Below, piece by piece: positions 16,134-24,346 of a stretch of DNA of 64,000 nt. The translations under genes were made by a program, and so were the position numbers. The stretch covers positions 1,674,001-1,738,000 of the forward strand of contig NZ_LS999521.1 in assembly GCF_900520355.1 (NCBI RefSeq), in the 5' to 3' direction. The notes beneath the pieces were generated by a model, which was given only the letters and a program-made list of their open reading frames with translations, did not search any database and was not told the DNA's origin. The stretch's first letter is position 1, and each line of letters opens with the position of its first letter. The stretch comes from Acinetobacter calcoaceticus (lineage in GTDB: Bacteria; Pseudomonadota; Gammaproteobacteria; Pseudomonadales; Moraxellaceae).

Positions 16134-16922
16134 ATGAATAATTGGAAAAAATTAGAGAAACATGTTCAGGAAGTGTATTCCTTTCTTCTAAATATGAAGG
16201 ATGAGGGAATTGTGGTAGGACATGATGTCCAAATTATTGACAAGATGGGCCGATCACATCAAGTTGATGTTTTTTACCAATTTGAAAAAGCTGGGGTAAT
16301 TCATAAGGTTGCAATTGAGTGTAAGGATCATGGGCGGCCAATTGATAATGGTCTAGTTGCCAAGTTTTATGGAAAATTAATAAATGCTGGTGATATAAGA
16401 AAAGTAATGATTTCAAAATATGGCTATCAGAAGTTAGCTAAGGAAATTGCAGAAGATAATGATGTTCTATTACTAACTATTGATGAACTCCCTAAATTAA
16501 ATGAGTTAATAGCAGGACGCATTAAATCAGTAGCTTTGCCAGATGATACAACTATTGGTGAACCATTTTGGACTATCATGGAATTACGAAATGGGAGTGT
16601 TAGTGGAAGCTATTACGGAATTGATAATGTGACTAATCATAAAGATTTCGTTCTATTTTACTCTAGGGACCATGCTCAAAGATTTTTTAGAGAAGAAGAA
16701 CTTGATAGTAAAAATTGGTGTATTAGAGGTATGCCTCAATATGTATTTAGGGGTTTTCTTCTTATGCTTCAATTTTTTGAAAGCCGAGGTTACGGGGCAT
16801 CCATTTTTTTTGTTTCACCAGAAATATCTGAGAGAGATCGATTTTATCGTATGAGTATGTCAAGTGAAGTACTGGGTGAACAATACTATTTGGGTGAAAT
16901 GCCAGTTCTTAAAAGGGACTAA
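16134..16922 (+). CDS. Mrr-like restriction endonuclease family protein
   Basis: 262 residues. The N-terminal ~135 residues carry a PD-(D/E)xK nuclease core: HQVDVFYQF (Asp45) and VAIECKDH (Glu62, Lys64), as in Mrr and related methyl-directed nucleases. Residues ~140-262 are a second unassigned domain with many aromatics (FRGFLLMLQFFESRGYGASI), perhaps for recognition or sensing. Single gene, divergent from the PAAR operon, closed by a hairpin at 17004. A defence role is likely from the fold and from nearby AbiH, but no methyltransferase is present. Confidence 0.7.
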   Translation: MNNWKKLEKHVQEVYSFLLNMKDEGIVVGHDVQIIDKMGRSHQVDVFYQFEKAGVIHKVAIECKDHGRPIDNGLVAKFYGKLINAGDIRKVMISKYGYQKLAKEIAEDNDVLLLTIDELPKLNELIAGRIKSVALPDDTTIGEPFWTIMELRNGSVSGSYYGIDNVTNHKDFVLFYSRDHAQRFFREEELDSKNWCIRGMPQYVFRGFLLMLQFFESRGYGASIFFVSPEISERDRFYRMSMSSEVLGEQYYLGEMPVLKRD

Positions 16923-17003
16923 CGGTGTAGTGTTTAATTGTAGCTAATAGAGTAAGTATCGGCGGATAGTGTGTCATGAATTAGCATTTTGTATCAACTG
17001 GTC

Positions 17004-17043
17004 AAGGTTAGTCAAATCATCTGAAGTGGTTTGCTAACCTTTT
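17004..17043 (+). terminator. Terminator after the Mrr-like gene
   Basis: AAGGTTAG ... CTAACCTTTT with additional CAAA/TTTG pairing inside, one bulge and a T run. Confidence 0.65.
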
Positions 17044-17069
17044 AATATTTTTTAAGCTTTTGAAAAAAG

Positions 17070-17522
17070 TTAATTTGGATTTTTAACCCAAGATTTGAAC
17101 CCAATTAGAGAAACTATAATCCCAATGATTGTGAGAACGGCAGTTATTATCAGCCAAAACAATTTTATTCTTTCATATAAAACTAATGTATAGGTTGCCT
17201 CGAGATTTTCTAAAATTACCTTCTCTGTTTCAATTCCTTTCTTTTCAGACTCCTTTAAATTTATTAGTATTTCATTCTTGTACTTTGATAGATCTTTTTT
17301 GTTTTTTATTGCATTGTTATGAATATTAATGCTTTTATTCACTGTGTCAGCGTAATCATTATATTTGAAAGTTGTTTCTTGAACTTTAACCAATGCTTTT
17401 ATTCTATATATTTCAGTTCGCTCATAATTACTAAGAGAGATATTTATTGCCCAAAAGATAAGAGCTAGACCTCCAATCGCGAGAAATTTATCAAGCCTAT
17501 CCAATGGTATTTCTAAAGACAT
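17070..17522 (-). CDS. Small membrane protein with coiled-coil loop
   Basis: 150 residues: transmembrane helix ~13-29 (FLAIGGLALIFWAINISL), a ~85-residue charged helical region (KNKKDLSKYKNEILINLKES) and a C-terminal helix ~118-140 (LFWLIITAVLTIIGIIVSLI). No family recognised. 28 nt downstream of the next membrane gene, probably the same operon. The charged middle looks like a coiled coil between two membrane anchors. Confidence 0.6.
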   Translation of the reverse strand: MSLEIPLDRLDKFLAIGGLALIFWAINISLSNYERTEIYRIKALVKVQETTFKYNDYADTVNKSINIHNNAIKNKKDLSKYKNEILINLKESEKKGIETEKVILENLEATYTLVLYERIKLFWLIITAVLTIIGIIVSLIGFKSWVKNPN

Positions 17523-17550
17523 TTTTATAGATTCCTTTAATAACTAAAAA

Positions 17551-18027
17551 CTACCAAATTTCAGTTTTATATGGAAATTGTGGTTTGAAATCATGAAGTT
17601 CAAATCCTTTTATAAATACAATTTCAAATGTATCAGGTGTTATCATTTTTATCTTTGCTCTAGCACAATCAACCTCTCTACCTCCTTGCCTCTTATGAAT
17701 TCTAATAATAAAAGATCGACGAAATGCCTTTTCAAAGTAAAAATCTAATTCTTTTGAGTAGCTATTTAAAACTATCGTACCATTAAATATGTGAGATTTT
17801 GAGTTGTTGATATATATAGTAAAAAATACCGAATCTGTACTACTAAAGTCTCCTTCATTTGTCCAAGATTCTTGTTCAAGAAAACGTTTTCTCGTTTCTA
17901 TCATTAATTTATTGTTATGTTCTAGAAAAAAATAAATTAGTGTTATTAAAGCAATAAAAAAACCTAAAATTGTACAAATATTCGCTATTAAACTAATAAT
18001 TTCAGTCACTACCTGATTTGTTATCAT
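17551..18027 (-). CDS. Small membrane protein with soluble beta-rich domain
   Basis: 158 residues: one N-terminal transmembrane helix (~7-32, ISLIANICTILGFFIALITL) and then a ~120-residue soluble part with alternating beta-like segments (VFFTIYINNSKSHIFNGTIV, RSFIIRIHKRQGG). No family recognised. Its ATG overlaps the stop of the frameshifted upstream gene (TAATG), so the three genes form one unit behind the twin palindromes. Confidence 0.6.
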   Translation of the reverse strand: MITNQVVTEIISLIANICTILGFFIALITLIYFFLEHNNKLMIETRKRFLEQESWTNEGDFSSTDSVFFTIYINNSKSHIFNGTIVLNSYSKELDFYFEKAFRRSFIIRIHKRQGGREVDCARAKIKMITPDTFEIVFIKGFELHDFKPQFPYKTEIW

Positions 18028-18247
18028 TAATCACCAACTGTTCCTAAAATAGGAATCTTCTGTGGCTCAATCATCCGAGCCCTACCAATAATCTCAGCTA
18101 ACTCATCATAAGTTAAATTAAAAGAATCTTCACTATCAAAACATAGACTATATTTTTGCCCTCATATTCTGGTGGTGTGGGTGGCACAAAACGCTTAGGT
18201 ATAAGTGTTTGGGTTAATTGATCGTCAGTTAGTCGTGTAAAGTTCAT
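18027..18247 (-). pseudogene. Small gene frameshifted in an A5 tract (73 residues if restored)
   Basis: Starts at ATG 18247 with GAGGAA 8 nt upstream: MNFTRLTDDQLTQTLIPKRF and so on. The frame stops after 44 residues (18113). Slipping by one base at a run of five A residues (T5 at 18153-18157 on the + strand) restores an open frame to TAA at 18027-18029, which overlaps the next gene. Six A residues would give a 73-residue protein ending in EIIGRARMIEPQKIPILGTV. It is therefore a fresh mutation, a sequencing error or a phase-variable/-1 frameshift site. Function unknown; it heads a three-gene unit after umuC. Confidence 0.65.
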
Positions 18248-18273
18248 ACTAGGTTCCTCATAAAAGATTTAAC

Positions 18274-18332
18274 TGAGCAAATATTTGCTCAAAATCAGTA
18301 AGAATTAATAAAAATGAGCAAATATTTTCTCA
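18274..18332. promoter_or_regulatory. Twin palindromes before the frameshifted gene
   Basis: TGAGCAAATATTTGCTCA at 18274-18291 is a perfect 18-bp palindrome. TGAGCAAATATTTTCTCA at 18315-18332 differs at one base. Their starts are 41 bp apart, close to four helical turns. The second overlaps the umuC stop codon. Two phased sites fit a dimeric repressor; as RNA, the second could also form an umuC terminator (a T run follows on the minus strand). Confidence 0.6.
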
Positions 18333-19628
18333 TTTTGTTATCAATGGCAGTTCATCCCACCTAAACGGATTCCTACTCAATTTATCCCGCGACATCGACC
18401 AGTTTCGATTTGGTACAAAACATGGTCCGACACCGAGTTTTTTCTTTCCAAACTTACTGTGAATACCATCCATGGCTTTCATCAAACATTCCTTTTTCTC
18501 TATGCGCTCAAAGTCGGTTAAGAGGTCATAAGTATGACCAGACTTAGGCTCTAGACAGGTCAGCACAACACCACATTTTTTATATTTAATTCCTTCTTTG
18601 TAGATATCGTTCAACATTCTTGTTGCAGCTTTAACAAAATCAACTGCGCAATCCGTCGGTTCTGAAAAAGAGCCTGTAATAGATTTATTGTAAAACGGCA
18701 CATTTGGGTCGAAAGGGTTTGACTGCACAAAAGCAATCATACATCCGCATAAAAGCTCTTCATCACGTAGCCTTTTACATGCATCCTGAGCATACATTGA
18801 TATTGCTTCTTTAAGATCTGTTAGTTCAGTTACGCGACTACCAAAAGACCGGCTTGCAACTATTTGCTTTTTTGAAGGAGGAGTGTGCTCGATCTCAATG
18901 CATGAGATGCCCTGTAATTCGTAAATAGTGCGGGCCATGACTATAGAAAATTTCTTTTGCATCTCTCGAGGTTCAGCACAAGCTAAATCAAGCACTGTAT
19001 TAATTCCCATCAATTGAAGCTTTTTTGAATGCTTACGACCGACCCCCCAAACTTCAGATACTTCAATTAATGAGAAATAATATTCTTTGTTGCAAGGATC
19101 CATGTTTACGAGATCGCACACACTATTAAACCCCACATTCTTTTTAGCTATATGGTTAGCTATCTTCGATTCAGTTTTACTTCTTCCAATCCCCACACAT
19201 ACCGGCAATCCTAGCCATTTCCATATTTGTTGGCGCATTTGTTGCCCGACCTTTTCAAGATCGAAATTCTTTTCATAAGCAGAAAAATCAACAAAACACT
19301 CATCTATAGAGTAAGGTTCAACTTCTTCTGCGGTTACGTACGAGCTCAGAATCTTATGGAAACGTCTCGACATTTCTGCATACATTGCATAGTTGCTTGA
19401 AAGTACGATTACGTTGTGCTGCTGAACAATTTCTTTAATTTGGAATAGGGGAACTCCCATTCTGATACCGAGTGCTTTTGCTTCATTTGATCTTGCTACT
19501 GCACAGCCGTCGTTATTCGAGAGGACGATAGTACTTTTATTATTCAAACTAGGGTTGAATACTCTTTCACATGATACATACATGTTATTGACGTCAATCA
19601 GGAAAAAGACTTTGTTCTCATGTTTCAT
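18330..19628 (-). CDS. umuC: DNA polymerase V catalytic subunit UmuC
   Basis: 432 residues, Y-family polymerase. Metal-binding and catalytic motifs are present: [15 protein letters not shown] at the N-terminus and [12 protein letters not shown] in the palm; helix-hairpin-helix residues [13 protein letters not shown] follow. The protein copies past DNA lesions with low fidelity when joined to processed UmuD. It overlaps umuD by 4 nt (ATGA), so the two are co-translated. Control is probably through the UmuDAb-type palindrome at 20138. Confidence 0.93.
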   Translation of the reverse strand: MKHENKVFFLIDVNNMYVSCERVFNPSLNNKSTIVLSNNDGCAVARSNEAKALGIRMGVPLFQIKEIVQQHNVIVLSSNYAMYAEMSRRFHKILSSYVTAEEVEPYSIDECFVDFSAYEKNFDLEKVGQQMRQQIWKWLGLPVCVGIGRSKTESKIANHIAKKNVGFNSVCDLVNMDPCNKEYYFSLIEVSEVWGVGRKHSKKLQLMGINTVLDLACAEPREMQKKFSIVMARTIYELQGISCIEIEHTPPSKKQIVASRSFGSRVTELTDLKEAISMYAQDACKRLRDEELLCGCMIAFVQSNPFDPNVPFYNKSITGSFSEPTDCAVDFVKAATRMLNDIYKEGIKYKKCGVVLTCLEPKSGHTYDLLTDFERIEKKECLMKAMDGIHSKFGKKKLGVGPCFVPNRNWSMSRDKLSRNPFRWDELPLITK

Positions 19629-20122
19629 GATTTTTTTCTTGTCATCTTAATGATATGGGTGACAACACCCCAGATAATCAATTCTTGGTTATCTAATAAG
19701 TAAATATTTTTATAATCGGGATTTTCCGCTTTAAGCCATTGTCCTGTTTCATCAATCATCAGGCGTTTCACTGTGAAATCATTATCTATTAGCGCTACAA
19801 CTATATCGCCGTGTTTTGCATCAAGGCTACGATCTACAATTAGCTCGTCATCAATATCGATACCAGCGTTTAACATTGAGAGAGAGGCGACTTTTACAAT
19901 AAAGGTTGCTGTCTCATTTTTAATTAAGTGCTCGTTCATATCGAGCGCTTTATCTATATAGTCCTGAGCTGGGCTCGGGAAACCTGCCGAAATCTTCTCA
20001 AGTGCATAAGGAATAAGCATATGAGAAGTTGGAACAACTAACTTAATAGACATAACTTCAGATAAAACAGCACTTTGTAAATACGGTTTTATCTGGATGA
20101 TGGATGGTGCAATTTCGCTCAT
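19625..20122 (-). CDS. umuD: UmuD-type self-cleaving polymerase V subunit
   Basis: 165 residues from ATG 20122, preferred because GAGG lies 7 nt upstream; a TTG at 20158 would run through the operator. The cleavage site A46-G47 ([14 protein letters not shown]) and the catalytic Ser82 (ASLSMLNAG) and Lys119 (NDFTVKRL) are conserved as in LexA/UmuD peptidases. It lacks the longer N-terminal DNA-binding extension of UmuDAb, so it is a polymerase subunit rather than the regulator. Confidence 0.93.
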   Translation of the reverse strand: MSEIAPSIIQIKPYLQSAVLSEVMSIKLVVPTSHMLIPYALEKISAGFPSPAQDYIDKALDMNEHLIKNETATFIVKVASLSMLNAGIDIDDELIVDRSLDAKHGDIVVALIDNDFTVKRLMIDETGQWLKAENPDYKNIYLLDNQELIIWGVVTHIIKMTRKKS

Positions 20123-20137
20123 AAAATATCCTCTATC

Positions 20138-20158
20138 TTGAATTTGTAACGTATTCAA
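20138..20158. promoter_or_regulatory. UmuDAb/SOS-type operator before umuD
   Basis: A 21-bp element of form TTGAA-N11-TTCAA with GTAAC in the middle, ending 15 nt before the umuD start codon. It matches the palindrome reported upstream of umuDAb/ddrR and error-prone polymerase genes in Acinetobacter (TTGAA, TGTAAC core, TTCAA). Acinetobacter lacks LexA, and UmuDAb with DdrR takes its place. Confidence 0.75.
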
Positions 20159-20306
20159 GATGATATGCTAGAGCTCAGTTAAAATTCAAATTTAAAAAAC
20201 TGTGGATAAATAGGGACTAGTCATAACTTGTCGCGCTAGAAAGTGTATTTGGTCGGAAAGTACTCTTCAGTTAAATTGAAAAGCACTTTTAATTTTGAAA
20301 AGAAGT

Positions 20307-21632
20307 TTAATCTTTTTTTTCTAAATTAGGATTTTCATCAAAATGAAGCCAACCATTTTTCATCCAAGTTTCAACTTTTTCTTTACCTAAAATATGAAAT
20401 AGATTATTTAAAAGGGAAAATTTTGCTTTTTGATCAAAATAATAAATAAAAACTCTAACTTTATTATCAGAAATTTCATTAAAAGAAAAAATTTCATTAA
20501 TATAAACTTCATCGGATATATCTAAGGAATGGCCCCAAATTTGTATGTTTAAATCGAAATTCTCAATAGATTTTTTTATTCTATTTATTAAAGTGTTGTA
20601 AGAGGGTATGTTGCTGGGTAGTGGTACACCAGCTCTATAGTCTAATTTCGACTCGCTTAATTCTTCATTTAACAACTTTAAATCATTAAGTTTTGAATTT
20701 AAAAATTGATAATTAGTATTCTTATAAATTTTTTGGTGATACTTGGTAAAACCATACGCTTTTAATCTTTTTAGAGAAACATCTTTTAATTCTGAAATAC
20801 CAAGTACTAAATTGTGTGGTTTACCTAATTTTCCATGAAGAAAATGAATTGTTGCAGGGGTTTCATAAAAATTTTCAAAGGTAGTGGTGTAGTTAAAAGA
20901 AAATACTTCATCAATACAATCAGATTTATTAAAGCTGAATTTTTTAAAAGGTAATAGTTTGTCAACAACTAAGCATAAATATAAGTTAAAAAGATCAATA
21001 AAATCATCTAATTGATCTTGTAGATGTTGTAAATATTTCTGACTGTTAAATCCATATTTTTCATCATTCGGTACTGTATAAAAAGAAGAAGAAATAAATC
21101 CATACCTATATCCTGGACTATTTGCAGTTACTTCCTCTTCAATAAGATTTAAGCATGATAAAAGGTGGAATTGTATTTCAGAGAAATAATATTGATTAAT
21201 TCTATCAGAATACTTTGTATAAACCGGATAATTAAAAATTCCATATGTATTATATTTTTCTTCAATTTTTTCTATAGCTTTAGCAACTAAAACTAATGCC
21301 TCTTCAATTTTTTGTTCAAAATCAATCCATGTTTTTATTTCAGTAAAATGATTGTGAAAATATTTATACCATGAGTTCTTGTTTAGTTTGTCTTTAATGC
21401 TTTTAACTTCATTTTGTGGAATTATTATTTTATTGGTGTCGTACAAAGTTTTGGTTTTGTCAAAGAAGTAATATTCACTTTCTAATAGCTCACCAAAAAT
21501 ATTTTTAAACTCCATATCTATATTATTTTTTTTAAAATTTTGAATAGATTGCATGGCAAACATAAAGTGATCATATTTTGTCGGTAAAAAGTGTGATAAG
21601 TCAAAGCCATTGCCGACAACTAAAATATTCAC
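20307..21632 (-). CDS. AbiH-family phage defence protein
   Basis: 441 residues. The N-terminus MNILVVGNGFDLSHFLPTKY is the hallmark of the AbiH family, with later conserved motifs VFSFNYTTTFE, FLHGKLG and IQIWGHSLDISDEVYI. AbiH was first described as a single-gene abortive-infection protein in lactococci; its mechanism is not settled. The sequence is Lys/Asn/Phe-rich and even more AT-rich than its neighbours, which suggests transfer. It stands alone, 65 nt downstream of the SRAP gene on the same strand. Confidence 0.88.
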   Translation of the reverse strand: MNILVVGNGFDLSHFLPTKYDHFMFAMQSIQNFKKNNIDMEFKNIFGELLESEYYFFDKTKTLYDTNKIIIPQNEVKSIKDKLNKNSWYKYFHNHFTEIKTWIDFEQKIEEALVLVAKAIEKIEEKYNTYGIFNYPVYTKYSDRINQYYFSEIQFHLLSCLNLIEEEVTANSPGYRYGFISSSFYTVPNDEKYGFNSQKYLQHLQDQLDDFIDLFNLYLCLVVDKLLPFKKFSFNKSDCIDEVFSFNYTTTFENFYETPATIHFLHGKLGKPHNLVLGISELKDVSLKRLKAYGFTKYHQKIYKNTNYQFLNSKLNDLKLLNEELSESKLDYRAGVPLPSNIPSYNTLINRIKKSIENFDLNIQIWGHSLDISDEVYINEIFSFNEISDNKVRVFIYYFDQKAKFSLLNNLFHILGKEKVETWMKNGWLHFDENPNLEKKD

Positions 21633-21696
21633 ATGTGTTTCCTTAATATAAATTTTAAAGAAGATACATTAAAAAATAATAGTTTTAAAGACTTAG

Positions 21697-22323
21697 CTAG
21701 CTTGAAGCTTTAGGTAAAAATTCAGCTTTAAATTCACCTAAGGGCATCTTAAAGAAAAATTGATCAGCATCTTCTTTTTTACAGTTCAACCAATCTTCCC
21801 TGTATTCTTCAGGGATTACAATAATTGACCGTTTCTCATCTTCAGATTTGTGGAACTGACCCATGAAAGGGTGGTTGTCAGCGTTGATAGTCAGCATCGA
21901 CATTGATCGAACTTGCTGCCCATTAATAACAGTTGATTCGTAAATTGCCGCGATAGTGAAGGGCAAGCCATCTTCTCTAAAAATTCCCCAACGTTCTGCT
22001 TTCCCGTTTACATAACGAGGTTCATAAATTTTTTCAGCTGGTATTAAAGCAAACTGACTTTTTGCCCAAGCATGTTGAAAACTTGGAAGTGTGGCAACCG
22101 TTTCTGTTCTAGCGTTGTAGGTATAACGAGAATACTTTAGGTCATGTTTCCATGTGGGGATTAATCCAAACTTAACCTGACGCCATTCTATGTTCCCCTT
22201 GTTACTAAAAAGTAAAGGGCAGTCGTAACCAGGGTAAATATCAGCTTTATACTCAAAAGTAGGTTCAAAAAGATTAAGCAGGTGTACCCGATCTTTTTCT
22301 ATAGGTTTGTAATTTGCACACAT
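21697..22323 (-). CDS. SRAP (SOS response-associated peptidase, YedK/HMCES-like), copy 1
   Basis: 208 residues. Met-Cys2 start (MCANYKP; Cys2 is the catalytic and crosslinking residue after Met removal), NARTET motif, EKIYEPRY (the YEP glutamate) and DNHPFMGQFH with the active-site His. SRAP proteins form a stable thiazolidine link to abasic sites in single-stranded DNA and shield them. Lies next to AbiH and near umuDC. A paralogue is at 32101. Confidence 0.93.
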   Translation of the reverse strand: MCANYKPIEKDRVHLLNLFEPTFEYKADIYPGYDCPLLFSNKGNIEWRQVKFGLIPTWKHDLKYSRYTYNARTETVATLPSFQHAWAKSQFALIPAEKIYEPRYVNGKAERWGIFREDGLPFTIAAIYESTVINGQQVRSMSMLTINADNHPFMGQFHKSEDEKRSIIVIPEEYREDWLNCKKEDADQFFFKMPLGEFKAEFLPKASS

Positions 22324-22906
22324 AGCTAAATCCTTTAACTTTTTTATAACTTATTATTTTTGTACAAACTTGTGTACATATTTTTATTACAACTTGTGTT
22401 TTTAGGAAATAGTATAGAAAAATCAATTATTTAAGAAATGTACCATTCTTATCAAACATTATAATTTTAGACATATTTTTAAATATCTCCAAAATCATTT
22501 AAAACAAAATTTCTAAGACACATCAACCATATATCCTTTTAAAATCATAAATTAAACAAACTTATAAACACTCAAATTAATTTAAAGCTCTATCCATTAA
22601 TTTTCTAAAATTTGTACAGATTAATAGGATGGAGAGGGAAGATAAAGGGTTTGAAATTATAACGCGGAAGTTTGCAAAACAAAAAATAATAATGAAACAG
22701 TTTTAGTAGAAAATTCTTTCGTTGGTTGGGCTAAAAAACATCACCATAATCTTATAAATTGGAAATATAAAAATTTATTTAAGGTTTTGCTTTATTATGG
22801 TTAAGTTCGCTTACATAGTATACGTATTGACAAACATTTTATAAATTGAAGAATACTTGTTTAAAGTTATATTTAAAAATATGTCTATAAGAACTTAGGG
22901 AAAACA
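22324..22906. other. Intergenic stretch upstream of SRAP copy 1
   Basis: 583 bp, very AT-rich. TGTACA occurs at 22361-22366 and 22373-22378, and ACAAACTTGTGT (22364) recurs as ACAACTTGTGT (about 22390), a possible operator for the SRAP gene. No convincing reading frame or RNA was seen in the rest. Confidence 0.5.
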
Positions 22907-23200
22907 ATGAAAATTGGATTTATTGGCGGAACCAATGACGGTATCGTAATCAATGCTGCCGATGGCCTTGATACTTATAAACTTGACTGGCACTACAAAG
23001 CAGAAAAACACTGTGAATCACAATTTACATTAGGGCTTAATGGACCTGAATATGATTATTACAATTTATTAATTCTAAGAAAAAATAAAGAGGCTAAACT
23101 TTTTTATGTACTTACTACTATGGAGAAAGAGGAAATAGCCAATAAAATCCATGAATATTGGGAATGCTCGACCTGTGTTGGTTACGACTTTGATGAGTAA
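22907..23200 (+). CDS. Small hypothetical protein
   Basis: 97 residues, soluble and acidic; AGGGAAAA lies before the ATG. It begins MKIGFIGGTNDGIVINAADG, which looks like a nucleotide-binding strand-loop but lacks a complete Rossmann fold, and ends WECSTCVGYDFDE. No family recognised. It overlaps the 3' end of the convergent acetyltransferase gene by 19 nt. Confidence 0.5.
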   Translation: MKIGFIGGTNDGIVINAADGLDTYKLDWHYKAEKHCESQFTLGLNGPEYDYYNLLILRKNKEAKLFYVLTTMEKEEIANKIHEYWECSTCVGYDFDE

Positions 23201-23721
23201 GCATTCCTGATTTCATATAGCACATGTGCTCTTAATTCGTGATGGAGAGGAACTTTAGGGTGGTTAAAGCTCTTCACTTTCTGCATTCCCAGCCTTTCCA
23301 TTACAGCTTGAGATGGTCTATTAAGAGTAGATGTGAATGACACGACCTTATTTAAATTGAGTACATTAAAAGCATAGTCTAAAACAGCTTTTGCTCCTTC
23401 AGTTGCATAACCTTGCTTCCAAAATTCTTTTGCAAGTCGCCAGCCAATTTCCACGCATGGAGAGAAATCAAATTGTTCAGGTTGGTTATGCAAACCAATA
23501 AATCCGATAAATTGATGGCTTTCTTTTAATTCTACTGCCCAAAACCCCCAACCATTTTCATCAATGAGAAGTGAAATTTTTTGTATTAAGTTAAGACTTT
23601 CTTGGGGTGTCAGTAGATTTGGGAAAAATTGCATGACGTCTTGATCTAGGCCCATTTTGATAAAAGGCTCAAAATCATTTTCTTTCCATTGTCTTAAAAT
23701 TAAACGTTTAGTTTCGATCAT
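23182..23721 (-). CDS. GNAT acetyltransferase (RimJ/RimL type)
   Basis: 179 residues with the RimL-type layout: IETKRLILRQWKENDF at the start, FIGFIGLHN, EIGWRLAKEFWKQGYATEGA (acetyl-CoA loop) and NRPSQAVMERLGMQK. Members acetylate protein N-termini or small molecules; the substrate cannot be told. It lies 29 nt after the KynR gene on the same strand. Confidence 0.85.
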   Translation of the reverse strand: MIETKRLILRQWKENDFEPFIKMGLDQDVMQFFPNLLTPQESLNLIQKISLLIDENGWGFWAVELKESHQFIGFIGLHNQPEQFDFSPCVEIGWRLAKEFWKQGYATEGAKAVLDYAFNVLNLNKVVSFTSTLNRPSQAVMERLGMQKVKSFNHPKVPLHHELRAHVLYEIRNAYSSKS

Positions 23722-23750
23722 AGGATTGCTCTTGGATGGAAAATTTGAGA

Positions 23751-24200
23751 TTAAAGTGGTTTTTGCACAATCTTCTGTAAAATGATTTTAGAGTTGATGC
23801 TTACGACACCTTTAATTTTATTTAAAGTATTAATAACAAAATGCGAAAAAGAATTTAGATCTTTAGTCGCCACGTGTAAAACATAATTAGATTCGCCCGT
23901 AATAATATAGGCATTAATCACTTCATCAAAATTTTTGATCTGACTTAAAAAAAAGTTGTGATCGTTTTCGGTTAGTTGAGCAAGTTTAATTTCAACAATG
24001 GCCTCAATTTTTATGCCTAATTTTTCATAATTGACTTTTGCCTGATATTTTTCAATTACTCCATTGCTTTCTAAAATTTTGACACGTCGATGACAAGCTG
24101 ATGCGGAAAGATTAACGAGATCGGCGAGTTCTTGGTTACTTAATCGAGCGTTATCTTGCAAATGCCTTAAGATTTTTAGATCGGTTGCATCTATATTCAT
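23751..24200 (-). CDS. kynR: Lrp/AsnC-family regulator, probable KynR
   Basis: 149 residues: AsnC winged helix (DLKILRHLQDNARLSNQELA, SASACHRRVKILE) and RAM ligand-binding domain (GESNYVLHVA). Divergent from kynU with an inverted repeat between them. Lrp-type KynR regulators in Pseudomonas and relatives activate the kynurenine genes in response to kynurenine, so the same role is likely here. Confidence 0.85.
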   Translation of the reverse strand: MNIDATDLKILRHLQDNARLSNQELADLVNLSASACHRRVKILESNGVIEKYQAKVNYEKLGIKIEAIVEIKLAQLTENDHNFFLSQIKNFDEVINAYIITGESNYVLHVATKDLNSFSHFVINTLNKIKGVVSINSKIILQKIVQKPL

Positions 24201-24213
24201 TTTCGAATCTCAT

Positions 24214-24248
24214 CCGTATATTTTCGTTTTAATTAGAATTTTATACGG
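24214..24248. promoter_or_regulatory. Inverted repeat between kynR and kynU
   Basis: CCGTATA (24214-24220) and TATACGG (24242-24248) are exact inverted copies in the 146-bp divergent promoter region; a candidate KynR operator. Confidence 0.55.
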
Positions 24249-24346
24249 AAATTAAAGAATTTAATCAAATATTATCGAATAAATCGTAAGAATTGCCATG
24301 ATAAAATTCAAACACAAAGGAAATGTTGAAATAGGTGAAATAACAA

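Noticed and set aside
22630..22707. Short frame starting at an ATG near 22630
   Set aside because: About 25 codons in AT-rich DNA with no ribosome site match to a known product; likely chance.
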